This document shows positions 8,130 through 17,970 of a DNA stretch of 64,000 nucleotides, one piece after another. The DNA comes from an uncultured Myxococcales bacterium (GTDB taxonomy: Bacteria > Myxococcota > Myxococcia > Myxococcales > Myxococcaceae). Positions within the stretch are counted from its first letter, which is position 1. Each line of letters opens with the position of its first letter. Both the position numbers and the translations under genes were made by a program. Location of the stretch: positions 186,001 to 250,000 of the forward strand of contig CALJKW010000016.1 in NCBI GenBank assembly GCA_937980205.1, given 5' to 3'. Below the pieces are notes generated by a model. It saw nothing but the letters and a program-made list of their open reading frames with translations. It was not told the origin of the DNA and did not search any database.

Positions 8130-8960
8130 ATGTCTCGCTTCGTGGCGTTGATGACGTCGGAGCCGTTCCTGGTTCGATGCGAGCTGCACCGCATTCGGCC
8201 CGATGTGACGTTGGACCAGCCCGATCAGGCGGTCGGCGTCGGCGCTTATGAAGAGAGCACCACCCTCATCCGCAAGTACGGCCCGGGCGTGCCCCGCAGC
8301 GATCTCTGGGAGGCCCCCGAGTCCGACGCCGTCGTCCTGATGGCCCAGTCGCTCGCGGTCGGCCAGTCGCTCGAAGACAACATGCAGCCGTTCCGCTTCC
8401 GGCAGTGGCTGTTCGCGCACGCCGGGCACGTCGAGCGCGCCGACAAGGTCCGTGTCGCGCTGATGGAGATGGTCCCCGAGTACCTGCAGCGCGCCGTCCG
8501 CGGCGGCACCGTCAGCGAGGTCATGTTCGCGCTGTTCCTCAAGTCCCTTCGGGACATCGGCCGCATGGAAGATCCCGGCCTCGAGTCCGGCGTCGCCGCC
8601 TCCCTGCTCGCGCAGACCGCCCGGACCGTCGATCAGATCGCCGGAGAGGTCAGCGGCCCCGGCAAGTCCCAGCTCGCCTACGTCGCCACCAACGGCCGCA
8701 TGCTGATCGCCGCGGGCCGCGGGCACGAGCACCTCTACTACCGCCTGCTCGAGGGCGAGGGCACCTGCGAGCGGTGTGGGCTGAAGGCCGGCGGCAAGGA
8801 CAGCGAGCCGCTGGTGCGAGATCACCGGCGCCGCCGCTCGGTCGTGGTCGCGACGCACCCGACCAAGCCCCAGGCGTGGATGCCGCTCGCCGACGGCGGA
8901 GCGCTCGCCGTCGACCGCAAGCTGCAGCTCAACGTCCTCGCGCCGACCGACGTTCGGTAG
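8130..8960 (+). CDS. Class II glutamine amidotransferase-like protein lacking the catalytic cysteine
   Basis: 276 residues. The overall pattern matches class II (Ntn-type) glutamine amidotransferases of the YafJ/EgtC kind: an N-terminus like MCRFxALxSSEP, a QPFRFRQWLFAHAGHV segment equivalent to NxHPFRxGxWxFAHNGxV, a SEVMFALFLKSL segment, and a VVVATHP strand before the end. However residue 2, the N-terminal nucleophile Cys of active enzymes, is Ser here (codon TCT), and the HNG motif reads HAG. The protein is therefore probably not a glutaminase and may be a binding or regulatory relative. The start is supported by AGAGGA a few bases before the ATG. Its 3' end overlaps a small convergent gene by 32 bp. 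Confidence 0.7.
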   Translation: MSRFVALMTSEPFLVRCELHRIRPDVTLDQPDQAVGVGAYEESTTLIRKYGPGVPRSDLWEAPESDAVVLMAQSLAVGQSLEDNMQPFRFRQWLFAHAGHVERADKVRVALMEMVPEYLQRAVRGGTVSEVMFALFLKSLRDIGRMEDPGLESGVAASLLAQTARTVDQIAGEVSGPGKSQLAYVATNGRMLIAAGRGHEHLYYRLLEGEGTCERCGLKAGGKDSEPLVRDHRRRRSVVVATHPTKPQAWMPLADGGALAVDRKLQLNVLAPTDVR

Positions 8961-9114
8961 CAAAGACTCCGCGCGCGAACGAGCGCGCGGCGATGACGCA
9001 GGCCAGCAACGCCAGCGCCAGCCACGCCCACGTGAGCGGCTCGCTCGCGTCTCCGCGCATGAACAGACTGCCGGCTGCCGACAAACCCGCGACGGACAAC
9101 AGGTAGTTCCCCAT
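8929..9114 (-). CDS. Small two-helix membrane protein (hypothetical)
   Basis: 61 residues with two hydrophobic segments (NYLLSVAGLSAAGSLF and PLTWAWLALALLACVIAA) separated by a short charged loop and followed by an Arg-rich tail. Its end overlaps the convergent amidotransferase-like gene by 32 bp. It lies between that gene and the CPBP protease gene, which runs on the same strand. The frame could be accidental, but the two-helix design and basic cytoplasmic tail favour a real small membrane protein. Function unknown. Confidence 0.45.
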   Translation of the reverse strand: MGNYLLSVAGLSAAGSLFMRGDASEPLTWAWLALALLACVIAARSFARGVFATERRSARGR

Positions 9115-9165
9115 GATTCGCCTTCAGTTGCCGAAGACACCGAAAGCGATCGGCTCAGGATCGAA

Positions 9166-9891
9166 CTACCGGCCGAAGAAGCTGGCCTCCAAGACCAGCA
9201 TGGCCAGGTTGAACGAGCCGTGCAGGAAGGCGGCGCCCATCACCGAGCCGGTCTTCTCCCTCAGCCAGCCGAACATCAGCGCCGGGAAGAACACCCCGAG
9301 CCTCCAGACCTGGAAGATCGCCAGGTGGCCGAGCGCGAACAGCACGGCGGTGACCCAGAACGCCCGGCCCAGCCGCGCTCCGAGGAACTTGCGCCCCTCG
9401 GGCCACGCGTCGCGCAGGCGGGTCTGAAGGAAGCCCCGGTAGAAGAACTCCTCGGGCAGCGCGACGACGAAGTACTGGTCGATGATCCACTCCGCGAACC
9501 GATCGGGCACCCGCAGCGAGAAGTGCCAGTCGCGGGGGTACGGCACGATGAGCGTGCGCAGCTTCTCGGGCAACAGCGGCACGCCGTACTGCAGGAACGC
9601 GAAGTACCCGGCGATGAACAGCGGCAGCGTCACGAAGAGCAGCCCGAGCGTGAGGGCGATCTCCTGCTTCGAGATGCGCAGCGAGACGCCGTACTCGCGA
9701 AACCCCTCGCCGCGCCGGCGCATCGACAGCTCGGGCAGGTAGAGGAACCCGAGCGTCGCGACGAGCTTCGCGGCCGAGCCCCCGGCCTGGAACGCGATGA
9801 CGATGAGCACGAAGCAGATCGCCCACAGCGAGATCGCCTCGCGCGCGGCGTCCTGCGTCATCCACCGCTCGAATCGCGCGGTGGCGGTCAC
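9166..9891 (-). CDS. CPBP-family intramembrane metalloprotease
   Basis: 241 residues with several hydrophobic helices. The three family motifs are present: EEFFYRG (paired glutamates plus Arg), ALGHLAIF (His) and HGSFN (His plus Asn) near the end. CPBP (Abi/Rce1-like) proteins are membrane proteases related to CAAX prenyl endopeptidases, with varied roles. The GTG start at 9891 overlaps the stop of the FHA gene as GTGA, which I prefer over the ATG ten codons further in. It is the last gene of the kinase - FHA - protease operon. Processing of a membrane protein under control of the upstream kinase and FHA protein is a reasonable but untested idea. Confidence 0.88.
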   Translation of the reverse strand: MTATARFERWMTQDAAREAISLWAICFVLIVIAFQAGGSAAKLVATLGFLYLPELSMRRRGEGFREYGVSLRISKQEIALTLGLLFVTLPLFIAGYFAFLQYGVPLLPEKLRTLIVPYPRDWHFSLRVPDRFAEWIIDQYFVVALPEEFFYRGFLQTRLRDAWPEGRKFLGARLGRAFWVTAVLFALGHLAIFQVWRLGVFFPALMFGWLREKTGSVMGAAFLHGSFNLAMLVLEASFFGR

Positions 9892-10372
9892 GCCTTGAGC
9901 CGCTGCAGCATTCCCGCGGGCGCGTAGAACGTGAACGTCACGCCGGCGGCGGTGAGCTTGCAGCCGGTCTTCAGCGGCTTCGGCGCCCCGGGCTCGAGCT
10001 TGATGCCGTCCAGCGTCGAGCCGTTGCGGCTGCCGGCGTCGCGCACCGTCCACCCGCCGGCGGCGTCCTGCATGAACACGAGGTGCAGCGTCGACAGCGT
10101 GCCGTCGTTGATGACCGCGTCGCACTCGGCGCCGCGGCCGAGCGTGAGCTGGCTGCCGTCTTTCTTCGGCTCCAGCGCGAGCGCGAGGGCCTCGCCCGTC
10201 GGCTTCCCGGGCGCGGGCGTCGTCGTCAGGCCCTGCGCGACCAGCGTGGTCGAGCCCGGCGGCTTCCACGAGCCGGGCTCCCACAACAGCCAGTCGTGGG
10301 GGTGCGCTTTCTTGAACTGGTCGAGATCGGCGTTGCTGAAGCGAAAGGTGAGCGACGAGATCAGGTAGCTCT

Positions 10373-10376
<4 letters not shown>
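9888..10376 (-). CDS. FHA-domain protein
   Basis: 162 residues. A C-terminal FHA domain (about 72-155) shows LGRGAECDAVIN, the conserved Ser/His-strand region and DAGSRNGSTLDG; FHA domains bind phosphothreonine. The N-terminal ~45 residues contain FKKAHPHDWLLWEPGSW, which resembles the N-terminus of the FHA protein at 21790-22302 (FKTRYPHPWLVWEP), so the two are paralogues. The start is TTG at 10376, fixed by its overlap with the stop of the kinase gene (TTGA). Coupling to a Ser/Thr kinase makes it a likely substrate or phospho-reader for that kinase. Confidence 0.85.
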
Positions 10377-12697
<2,321 letters not shown>

Positions 12698-12795
12698 GAG
12701 GTCTAAGGGGCCTGACAGTTTACAGTGTTAGCGTGGCTGAAGTCCCGGGTCTGTTTCCAGCCGGTAACGTCGGCGGCCAGAGGAATGGGTAGAAG

Positions 12796-14526
12796 TCAAG
12801 ACCTCCTCAGCCCCGCCAGGAAGCCTTTGACGTCGCGTGTATTCAACGCGTCGCCGACGGTCGTCCACCCCTTGCGGGCGGTGGCGAGCGCGAGGGGCAG
12901 GTGCTGGTGGAGCTCGGCGACGGAGTGCGCGTCGGTGCTGACGACCACCTTGAGCCCACGCTGGAGCGCCTGCTTCACGTATTCGGCCTTCAGGTCGAGG
13001 CGCTCGGGGCAGCCGTTGATCTCGATGGTGATGCCCTTCTTCGCCGCCTTGTCGAGGATCTCGTCCATGCGCATCGGCGCGGGGTCGCGGCGGTTCAACA
13101 GCCGGCCCGTCGGGTGGCCCCAGATCTGGAAGAAGGGGTTGTCGAAGGCGTTGAGCACGCGCTTCGTCATCGCGTCTTCGTCCTGGCTGTAGCGCTGGTG
13201 AATCGAGCCGATGACGACGTCGAGCTTCTCGAGGATCTCGTCGGGGTAGTCGAGCGAGCCGTCCTCGAGGATGTCGCTCTCGATGCCCTTGAGCAGGGTG
13301 ATGCCCTCGAGCTTCTCGTTGACGGCGTCGATCTCGTCCCACTGCGCTTTGAGGCGATCGATCGAGAGCCCGCCGGCGTAGCCCGAGGTCTGCGAGTGCT
13401 CGGTCACCGTGTAGTAGGTGAGGCCCATCGCCTTCGCGGCCATCGCCATGTCCATGAGCGAGGCGCGGCCGTCGCTCCAGGTGGTGTGGCTGTGGATGTT
13501 GCCCTTGATGTCGGACAGCTGGATGAGCTCCTGCGGGACCTTGTGCTCGAGGGCGGCTTCGATCTCGCCCCAGTCTTCGCGCAGCTCGGGCGGCACGTAC
13601 TGCATGCCGAGCATCGCGTAGAGCTCGGCCTCGTCTTTGACGGGGAGCTTCTCGTCGCCGCGGTGCACCCCCCACTCGGAGAGCTTGAGGCCCTTGTCGA
13701 TCGCGAGGCCGCGCAGCTTGATGTGGTGCGCCTTGCTGCCGGTGAAGTGGTGCAGCGCGGTGGCGAAGTCTTCGTCGGGGAGCACGCGCAGGTCGACCTG
13801 CAGGTCTCCTTCGCGCAGCCGCACGCTGGCCTTCGAGTCGCCGAAGCCCAGGACCTCGCGCACCTGCGGGTGCTTCGTGAAGACCTCGAACACCGGCTGC
13901 GGGTCTTTCGCCGAGGCGATGATGTCGACGTCGGCGACGGTCTCGCGCATGCGGCGCACGCTGCCGCCGAGCGACGCGCGGATGACGCCGGGCGCCTTCT
14001 TCACGTCTTCGAGCAGTTGTTCCGCGCGCGGGAGGACGTCGGCGAGCAAGAGGCGGCCCTTGGTGCGGCGGGCGAGCTCGATGCCGGCGAGCAGCTTCTC
14101 TTCGGTCGCTTCGCCGAAGCCCTTGATGTCGCGAACCTTGTGCGCCTTGCACGCGGCCTCGAGCTCCTCGAGGGTGCCGATGCCGAGCAGCTCGAAGAGG
14201 ACCTTCGCCTTCTTCGGCCCGAGGTTGGGGACCTGGAGCAGCCCGAGGATGCCGGGCGGGTACTCGCGCTTGAGCTGCTCGAGGGCCTCGAGCTTTCCGG
14301 TCTCGACGAGCTCGGTGATCTTGGAGGCGATGGAGGCGCCGATGCCGTCGATCTGGGTGAGGCGCTTCTCGGCGACGAGCGTCGCGAGATCGTCGCCCAG
14401 GCCCGCGATGCGCTCGCTGGCGATGTCGTACGCGCGCGTCTTGAACGCGCTCTCTCCCTTGATCTGGAGGTAGAGGCCCAGGTCCTTCAGCGCGTTGGCG
14501 ACTGCCTGTTTGTCGTTCAGCTTCAC
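12796..14526 (-). CDS. polX: DNA polymerase/3'-5' exonuclease PolX
   Basis: 576 residues, usual PolX length. The N-terminal half is a family X polymerase with helix-hairpin-helix motifs (IDGIGASIASKI about 59-70, VPNLGPKKAKVL about 99-110). Its nucleotidyltransferase site has LGGSVRRM (186-193), ADVDIIAS carrying two catalytic Asp (Asp199, Asp201) and a third Asp in LQVDLRV (Asp245). The C-terminal half is a PHP domain with metal ligands in HSHTTWSDG (345-353), and later SDI, GSIHQR and STDAHS. PHP gives bacterial PolX its 3'-5' exonuclease; the enzyme works in base-excision repair. It is read away from a lipoprotein gene that starts 26 bp to the other side. Confidence 0.96.
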   Translation of the reverse strand: MKLNDKQAVANALKDLGLYLQIKGESAFKTRAYDIASERIAGLGDDLATLVAEKRLTQIDGIGASIASKITELVETGKLEALEQLKREYPPGILGLLQVPNLGPKKAKVLFELLGIGTLEELEAACKAHKVRDIKGFGEATEEKLLAGIELARRTKGRLLLADVLPRAEQLLEDVKKAPGVIRASLGGSVRRMRETVADVDIIASAKDPQPVFEVFTKHPQVREVLGFGDSKASVRLREGDLQVDLRVLPDEDFATALHHFTGSKAHHIKLRGLAIDKGLKLSEWGVHRGDEKLPVKDEAELYAMLGMQYVPPELREDWGEIEAALEHKVPQELIQLSDIKGNIHSHTTWSDGRASLMDMAMAAKAMGLTYYTVTEHSQTSGYAGGLSIDRLKAQWDEIDAVNEKLEGITLLKGIESDILEDGSLDYPDEILEKLDVVIGSIHQRYSQDEDAMTKRVLNAFDNPFFQIWGHPTGRLLNRRDPAPMRMDEILDKAAKKGITIEINGCPERLDLKAEYVKQALQRGLKVVVSTDAHSVAELHQHLPLALATARKGWTTVGDALNTRDVKGFLAGLRRS

Positions 14527-14552
14527 TGCGAGGCCTTATAACCGTTTGGTCG

Positions 14553-16382
14553 GTGCGATTCGTCCTCTCCGCTGTGGTGTTGCTCGTCGCGTGCTCGGGT
14601 CCCGAGCCCGAGCGCTTTCTGTGGTCGGACGATCCGCAGAGCCTGGAGAACCCGTTCCCGGACTCACGGCTCGGCTCCGAGCTGCGGGCCGACTTCTACC
14701 GGCCGTTCTTGATGCCGAAGGCGCTGACTCCGGGGGCGAAGCGCCTGTTCGATCGGTACATCGCCGACGGGCGACAGCACCTGACCGGCACCGGCAACTT
14801 CGCGCCGACGCTGCTGCGCCCCTCGGTGCCGATCGACCCCGCGTCGGTGCCGGGCCACTTCGCGCGGCTGTCGAAGACCGCGGGCGGCGGCTACGAGGTG
14901 ATCGAGCGCGACGTCGCCGCCGAGCACTCGACCGCGTCGTTGAACGGCACCGGCCGCGAGGGGGGCGAGGGGTTCCCCGAGTTCGTGTTCGTGCGGCCGT
15001 CGGTGCCGCTGCCGGACGGCGCCGAGGGGCTGCTCGTCGTCACCCGCGGAGTGAAGTCTCGCGACGGCGTCGAGCTCGGTCGAGGTCGCGCGTGGGATCG
15101 CGCGAGGCCCTCCGACCTCGGCGCGGCGGCGACGGCGCTCGGCGTCGCGGAGTCGGACCTCGTGCTGGCGCTGCCGCTGAAGGCTGCGCCGATCGCCGCC
15201 GACTACCGGAAGCTGAAGCAGTGGGTCGACGGGCCTTCGGGGCTCGCGGCGGTGACGGTGCCGATGAAGGGCATGGTCGGCGGCGCGCCCGTCGGCGCTT
15301 GGAAGAGCACGGACACCGACTGGTCGACGATGCTGCCGTGGCTCGAGCGCGCGAAGTGGCACGCGCCGATTCGCGACGTGGGCAGCGTCGTGATCGGCAC
15401 CCTCGCGGTGCGCGATCCCCGCGAGAACGGGGTGTGGCGCGCCGACTGGGTCGAAGATCCGTCGAAGGCGCCGATCGTGCAGCTGCCGTTCGTGCTGAGC
15501 GTGCCCGCGGGCGCGAAGCCGCCGGGCGGGTGGCAGACGGTCATCGGGGCGCACGGCATCAACGGCCGCAACGTGCCGTCGGCGAGCGGCACCGACTCGT
15601 ATTGCCTGGAGCACGCGCAGTGGCTCGCGGCGGCGGGCATCGCGTGCCTCGGCGTCGACGCTCCGTCGCACGGGTCGCGCGGCAACATCGTCGGCTTCTT
15701 CGACATCGAGAACGTCGCGGTGATGCGCGAGAACTTCCGCGAGGAGACGTTCGATCTCATGCAGGTGGCGCGCGCCGCGTCTTCGATCGACGTCGACGGC
15801 GATGGCGCCGGCGATCTGTCGGGAGAGCTCGGGTTCCTGGGCAACTCGCTCGGGGCGATGATGGGCGCGTCGTACTTCGCGGTGGACGAGCGCATCCGCT
15901 ACGCGGTGCTCAACGTGCCGGGCGGCGGGCTGGCGAACATCCTGGTGAGCCAGGTGAACAAGGACCTCATCGGCCTGCTGATGGTCTCGAAGACGGGCGT
16001 CGTCTTCGACAGCGCCGAGTACCACAGCTCGTTTCCGCTCATCCGCGCAGTGTCGCAGTCGTTCCTCGAGAGCGCAGATCCGGTGAACGTGTTCGCGCTG
16101 GTGGATCGCAGCCGTGCGGTGCTGATGCAGATGGGCGTGGGCGACTTCACGATCCCCAACGGCACGACGCTCGACCTGCGCGGCGCGGGAGCGCTGCCGG
16201 AGCCGACGGCCTCGGCCTCGGGCTCGACGCCGCTCCGGGCGTTCACGCGGTTCGATCCCCGGAAGTACGGCCTGCCCGAGCGGTACGACGGGCACAACGT
16301 GATCGCCGACGTCCCGGCGGTTCGCGAACAAGCACTCGACTTCTTACGGTCGAAGGGCACTACATTGACGGTGCCTCCATGA
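14553..16382 (+). CDS. Lipoprotein alpha/beta-hydrolase
   Basis: 609 residues, GTG start. The N-terminus is a lipoprotein signal with lipobox LLVAC (Cys14), so the protein is probably anchored to a membrane. The second half is an alpha/beta-hydrolase: a GAHGING loop, DAPSHGSRG, and the nucleophile elbow GFLGNSLGAMMG with Ser432. The N-terminal ~300 residues have no motif I recognise. Similar large secreted hydrolases are common in myxobacteria; an esterase or lipase activity is likely, the substrate unknown. The stop overlaps the ATG of the Rieske gene (ATGA). Confidence 0.8.
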   Translation: MRFVLSAVVLLVACSGPEPERFLWSDDPQSLENPFPDSRLGSELRADFYRPFLMPKALTPGAKRLFDRYIADGRQHLTGTGNFAPTLLRPSVPIDPASVPGHFARLSKTAGGGYEVIERDVAAEHSTASLNGTGREGGEGFPEFVFVRPSVPLPDGAEGLLVVTRGVKSRDGVELGRGRAWDRARPSDLGAAATALGVAESDLVLALPLKAAPIAADYRKLKQWVDGPSGLAAVTVPMKGMVGGAPVGAWKSTDTDWSTMLPWLERAKWHAPIRDVGSVVIGTLAVRDPRENGVWRADWVEDPSKAPIVQLPFVLSVPAGAKPPGGWQTVIGAHGINGRNVPSASGTDSYCLEHAQWLAAAGIACLGVDAPSHGSRGNIVGFFDIENVAVMRENFREETFDLMQVARAASSIDVDGDGAGDLSGELGFLGNSLGAMMGASYFAVDERIRYAVLNVPGGGLANILVSQVNKDLIGLLMVSKTGVVFDSAEYHSSFPLIRAVSQSFLESADPVNVFALVDRSRAVLMQMGVGDFTIPNGTTLDLRGAGALPEPTASASGSTPLRAFTRFDPRKYGLPERYDGHNVIADVPAVREQALDFLRSKGTTLTVPP

Positions 16383-16702
16383 GTCACAAGCGGCACGTCC
16401 TTGGTCCTGCGAATCTGAAAGAGGGAGACCTGCGCGGCTACCCCGTCGGCAAGCGCAACGTCCTCGTCGCCTGCGTCGGTGGGAAGGTGAAGGCGCTCGA
16501 CGACTGGTGCAACCACGCCGGGTGCCTGCTCTCGGGCGGCCGCATCGAGGGGAACATGGTGGTGTGCCCGTGCCACGAGGTCGGGTTCGATCTCGACACG
16601 GGGAAAAACGTGACGTCGCCGGGCATCTGCGACGACCAGACGCGCTACGACACCGAGGTGCAGGACGGTCAGCTCGTGGTGATCGACTTCCCGGAAGTGT
16701 GA
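16379..16702 (+). CDS. Rieske [2Fe-2S] protein
   Basis: 107 residues, essentially one Rieske domain. The cluster ligands are visible as Cys44-x-His46 in WCNHAGC and Cys63-x-x-His66 in CPCHEVGFD. Small single-domain Rieske proteins act as ferredoxins for oxygenases or as electron-transfer partners. There is no signal peptide, so it is cytoplasmic. ATGA overlap with the upstream hydrolase gene; 3 bp separate it from the TIGR02757 gene. No oxygenase is adjacent, so the partner is unknown. Confidence 0.9.
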   Translation: MSHKRHVLGPANLKEGDLRGYPVGKRNVLVACVGGKVKALDDWCNHAGCLLSGGRIEGNMVVCPCHEVGFDLDTGKNVTSPGICDDQTRYDTEVQDGQLVVIDFPEV

Positions 16703-16705
16703 CGC

Positions 16706-17575
16706 ATGTTGTCCGAGGCTCGCGCGCGGGCGTTGAAGCCGCTGCTGGATGCGTTCTCGACGCGGCCCGAGCTGTCGGAGCGGAAGCGGTTCGATCCGAT
16801 CGAGTTCCCGGGGCGCTTCTCGAACCCCCGCGACGTCGAGGTGGCCGGGCTGCTGGGCGCCGCGCTCGCGTACGGGCGGGCGGATCTGTTCAAGCCGAAG
16901 GTCGATTCGCTGCTGTCGGTGATGGGCGGCTCGCCGGCCGCGTTCGTCGCGGAGCTCACGGTGCCGCGGGCGGCGAAGCTGCTCGACGGGTTCGTGTACC
17001 GGTTCAACCTCGGCGCCGACGTCGCGGTGCTGCTGCTCGGCATGGGGAAGGTGCTGCGCGAGCGCGGCTCGCTCGAGGCCGCCTTCGTCGGAGAGACGCA
17101 GCACGGGCGGCTGTCTTCCTTCTGCTCGACGATTCGTGAGTCGGCGCCGCTGCGCGAGATCCTCCGGCGCGTGGGCCCGACGCGCGGGCTGGCGCACCTG
17201 CTGCCGTCGCCGTTGGGTGCTGGCGCAGCGAAGCGACTGAACCTGTACCTGCGGTGGATGGTGCGTGGGCCCGACGGCACCGACTTCGGCGTGTGGAAGA
17301 GGGTGAAGCCGGCGGAGCTGGTGATTCCGCTCGATACGCACGTGATGCGCATGGCGCGGCTGCTCGGGCTCACGGCGCGGAAGGACGCGACGTGGCGGAC
17401 GGCGGAGGAGGTGACCGCCTCACTGCGCCTGCTCGACCCGGCGGATCCCGTTCGGTACGACTTTGCGCTGTGCCACTACGGCATGAGCGGCGCGTGTCCT
17501 GCCGTGCCGGTGCGGGTGAACTGCGTGCGGTGCGAGCTGAAGAAGGCGTGCCGGCGCGGTCGCGCACTGGCGTGA
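16706..17575 (+). CDS. TIGR02757 (DUF2400) family protein
   Basis: 289 residues matching the DUF2400/TIGR02757 family in length and landmarks: AALAYGRADLFKPKVDSLL near the start, GAAKRLNLYLRWMVR in the middle, VIPLDTHVMRMARLLGL and a C-terminal cysteine set (CHYGMSGAC, then CVRCELKKAC). The cysteine spacing recalls the Fe-S loop of endonuclease III-like helix-hairpin-helix glycosylases, and a DNA-related role is possible but unproven for this family. It is the last gene of the hydrolase - Rieske operon and is followed after 7 bp by an intergenic repeat element. Confidence 0.85.
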   Translation: MLSEARARALKPLLDAFSTRPELSERKRFDPIEFPGRFSNPRDVEVAGLLGAALAYGRADLFKPKVDSLLSVMGGSPAAFVAELTVPRAAKLLDGFVYRFNLGADVAVLLLGMGKVLRERGSLEAAFVGETQHGRLSSFCSTIRESAPLREILRRVGPTRGLAHLLPSPLGAGAAKRLNLYLRWMVRGPDGTDFGVWKRVKPAELVIPLDTHVMRMARLLGLTARKDATWRTAEEVTASLRLLDPADPVRYDFALCHYGMSGACPAVPVRVNCVRCELKKACRRGRALA

Positions 17576-17582
17576 GGCGCAC

Positions 17583-17691
17583 CTCGCCCCAGCTCGCGGG
17601 CGTGGAGGGAGGAAGAGTGGCTCAGCTCCAGGGCCTTCCTCGCTGTGGTCGCGCGTGGCATGACGCTGCGGCTATCGGTGGGACGGCGGTT
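17583..17691 (+). repeat. Intergenic repeat, copy A
   Basis: About 109 bp starting with CTCGCCCC, with a core GAAGAGTGGCTCAGCT at 17612-17627 and a second core GGGACGGCGGTT ending at 17691. The same two cores 67-68 bp apart occur inverted at 17850-17957 and directly at 59225-59334. GAGGAAG and CTTCCTC within it can pair around the first core. It starts 7 bp after the TIGR02757 stop, in the same orientation as that gene. Confidence 0.85.
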
Positions 17692-17731
17692 GTTGAGCCC
17701 GTTTCGCCGAGGCCGCCCCGAAGGCGGTGAG

Positions 17732-17752
17732 GTGTGCGGGGGCACACTTTTT
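17732..17752 (+). terminator. Intrinsic terminator for the hydrolase-Rieske-TIGR02757 operon
   Basis: GTGTGC (17732-17737) and GCACAC (17742-17747) form a 6-bp stem with a GGGG loop, followed directly by TTTTT (17748-17752). This is a standard Rho-independent layout on the plus strand, about 160 bp after the last stop codon. Confidence 0.65.
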
Positions 17753-17797
17753 CCTGCGCGCATCCCCTAAACATTTAGGGGGTGCTCGCACGAAAAA
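17748..17797. repeat. 50-bp imperfect palindrome in a convergent intergenic gap
   Basis: Two 24-base arms (17748-17771 and 17774-17797) around a 2-base centre are reverse complements with 3 mismatches. The inner part CCCCTAAA/TTTAGGGG is perfect, and the outer ends are TTTTTC and GAAAAA. It lies between inverted repeat copies A and B, making a nested symmetrical structure over 17583-17957. Confidence 0.85.
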
Positions 17798-17849
17798 CTC
17801 TGGCCGTGGGACCCCTGCGCCTCGGGGCCCAGGCCCGCACGGCGTCGGA

Positions 17850-17957
17850 AACCGCCGTCCCTTCAGCAGCCAGGGCGCCAGGCCGTGAGCTGCGGCGGCG
17901 ACTCAGGCTGAGGAGCTGAGCCACTCTTCGGCCCTCCAGGCCTGGAGCTGGGGCGAG
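17850..17957 (-). repeat. Intergenic repeat, copy B (inverted)
   Basis: The same element as copy A on the other strand: core GAAGAGTGGCTCAGCT (complement of 17914-17929), second core GGGACGGCGGTT (complement of 17850-17861), and outer CTCGCCCCAGCT (complement of 17946-17957). It begins 13 bp after the stop of the MscS gene, again in the same orientation as the gene it follows. Confidence 0.85.
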
Positions 17958-17970
17958 CGCGGCCTCTCGC

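Noticed and set aside
17612..17627. The repeat core TGGCTCAGCT considered as a tRNA D-arm
   Set aside because: No T arm, anticodon arm or acceptor stem accompanies it in any of the three copies.
17657..17672. TGGCATGACGCTGC considered as a sigma-54 promoter in repeat copy A
   Set aside because: The GG to GC spacing is 9 rather than 10 bases and no gene starts downstream on that strand.
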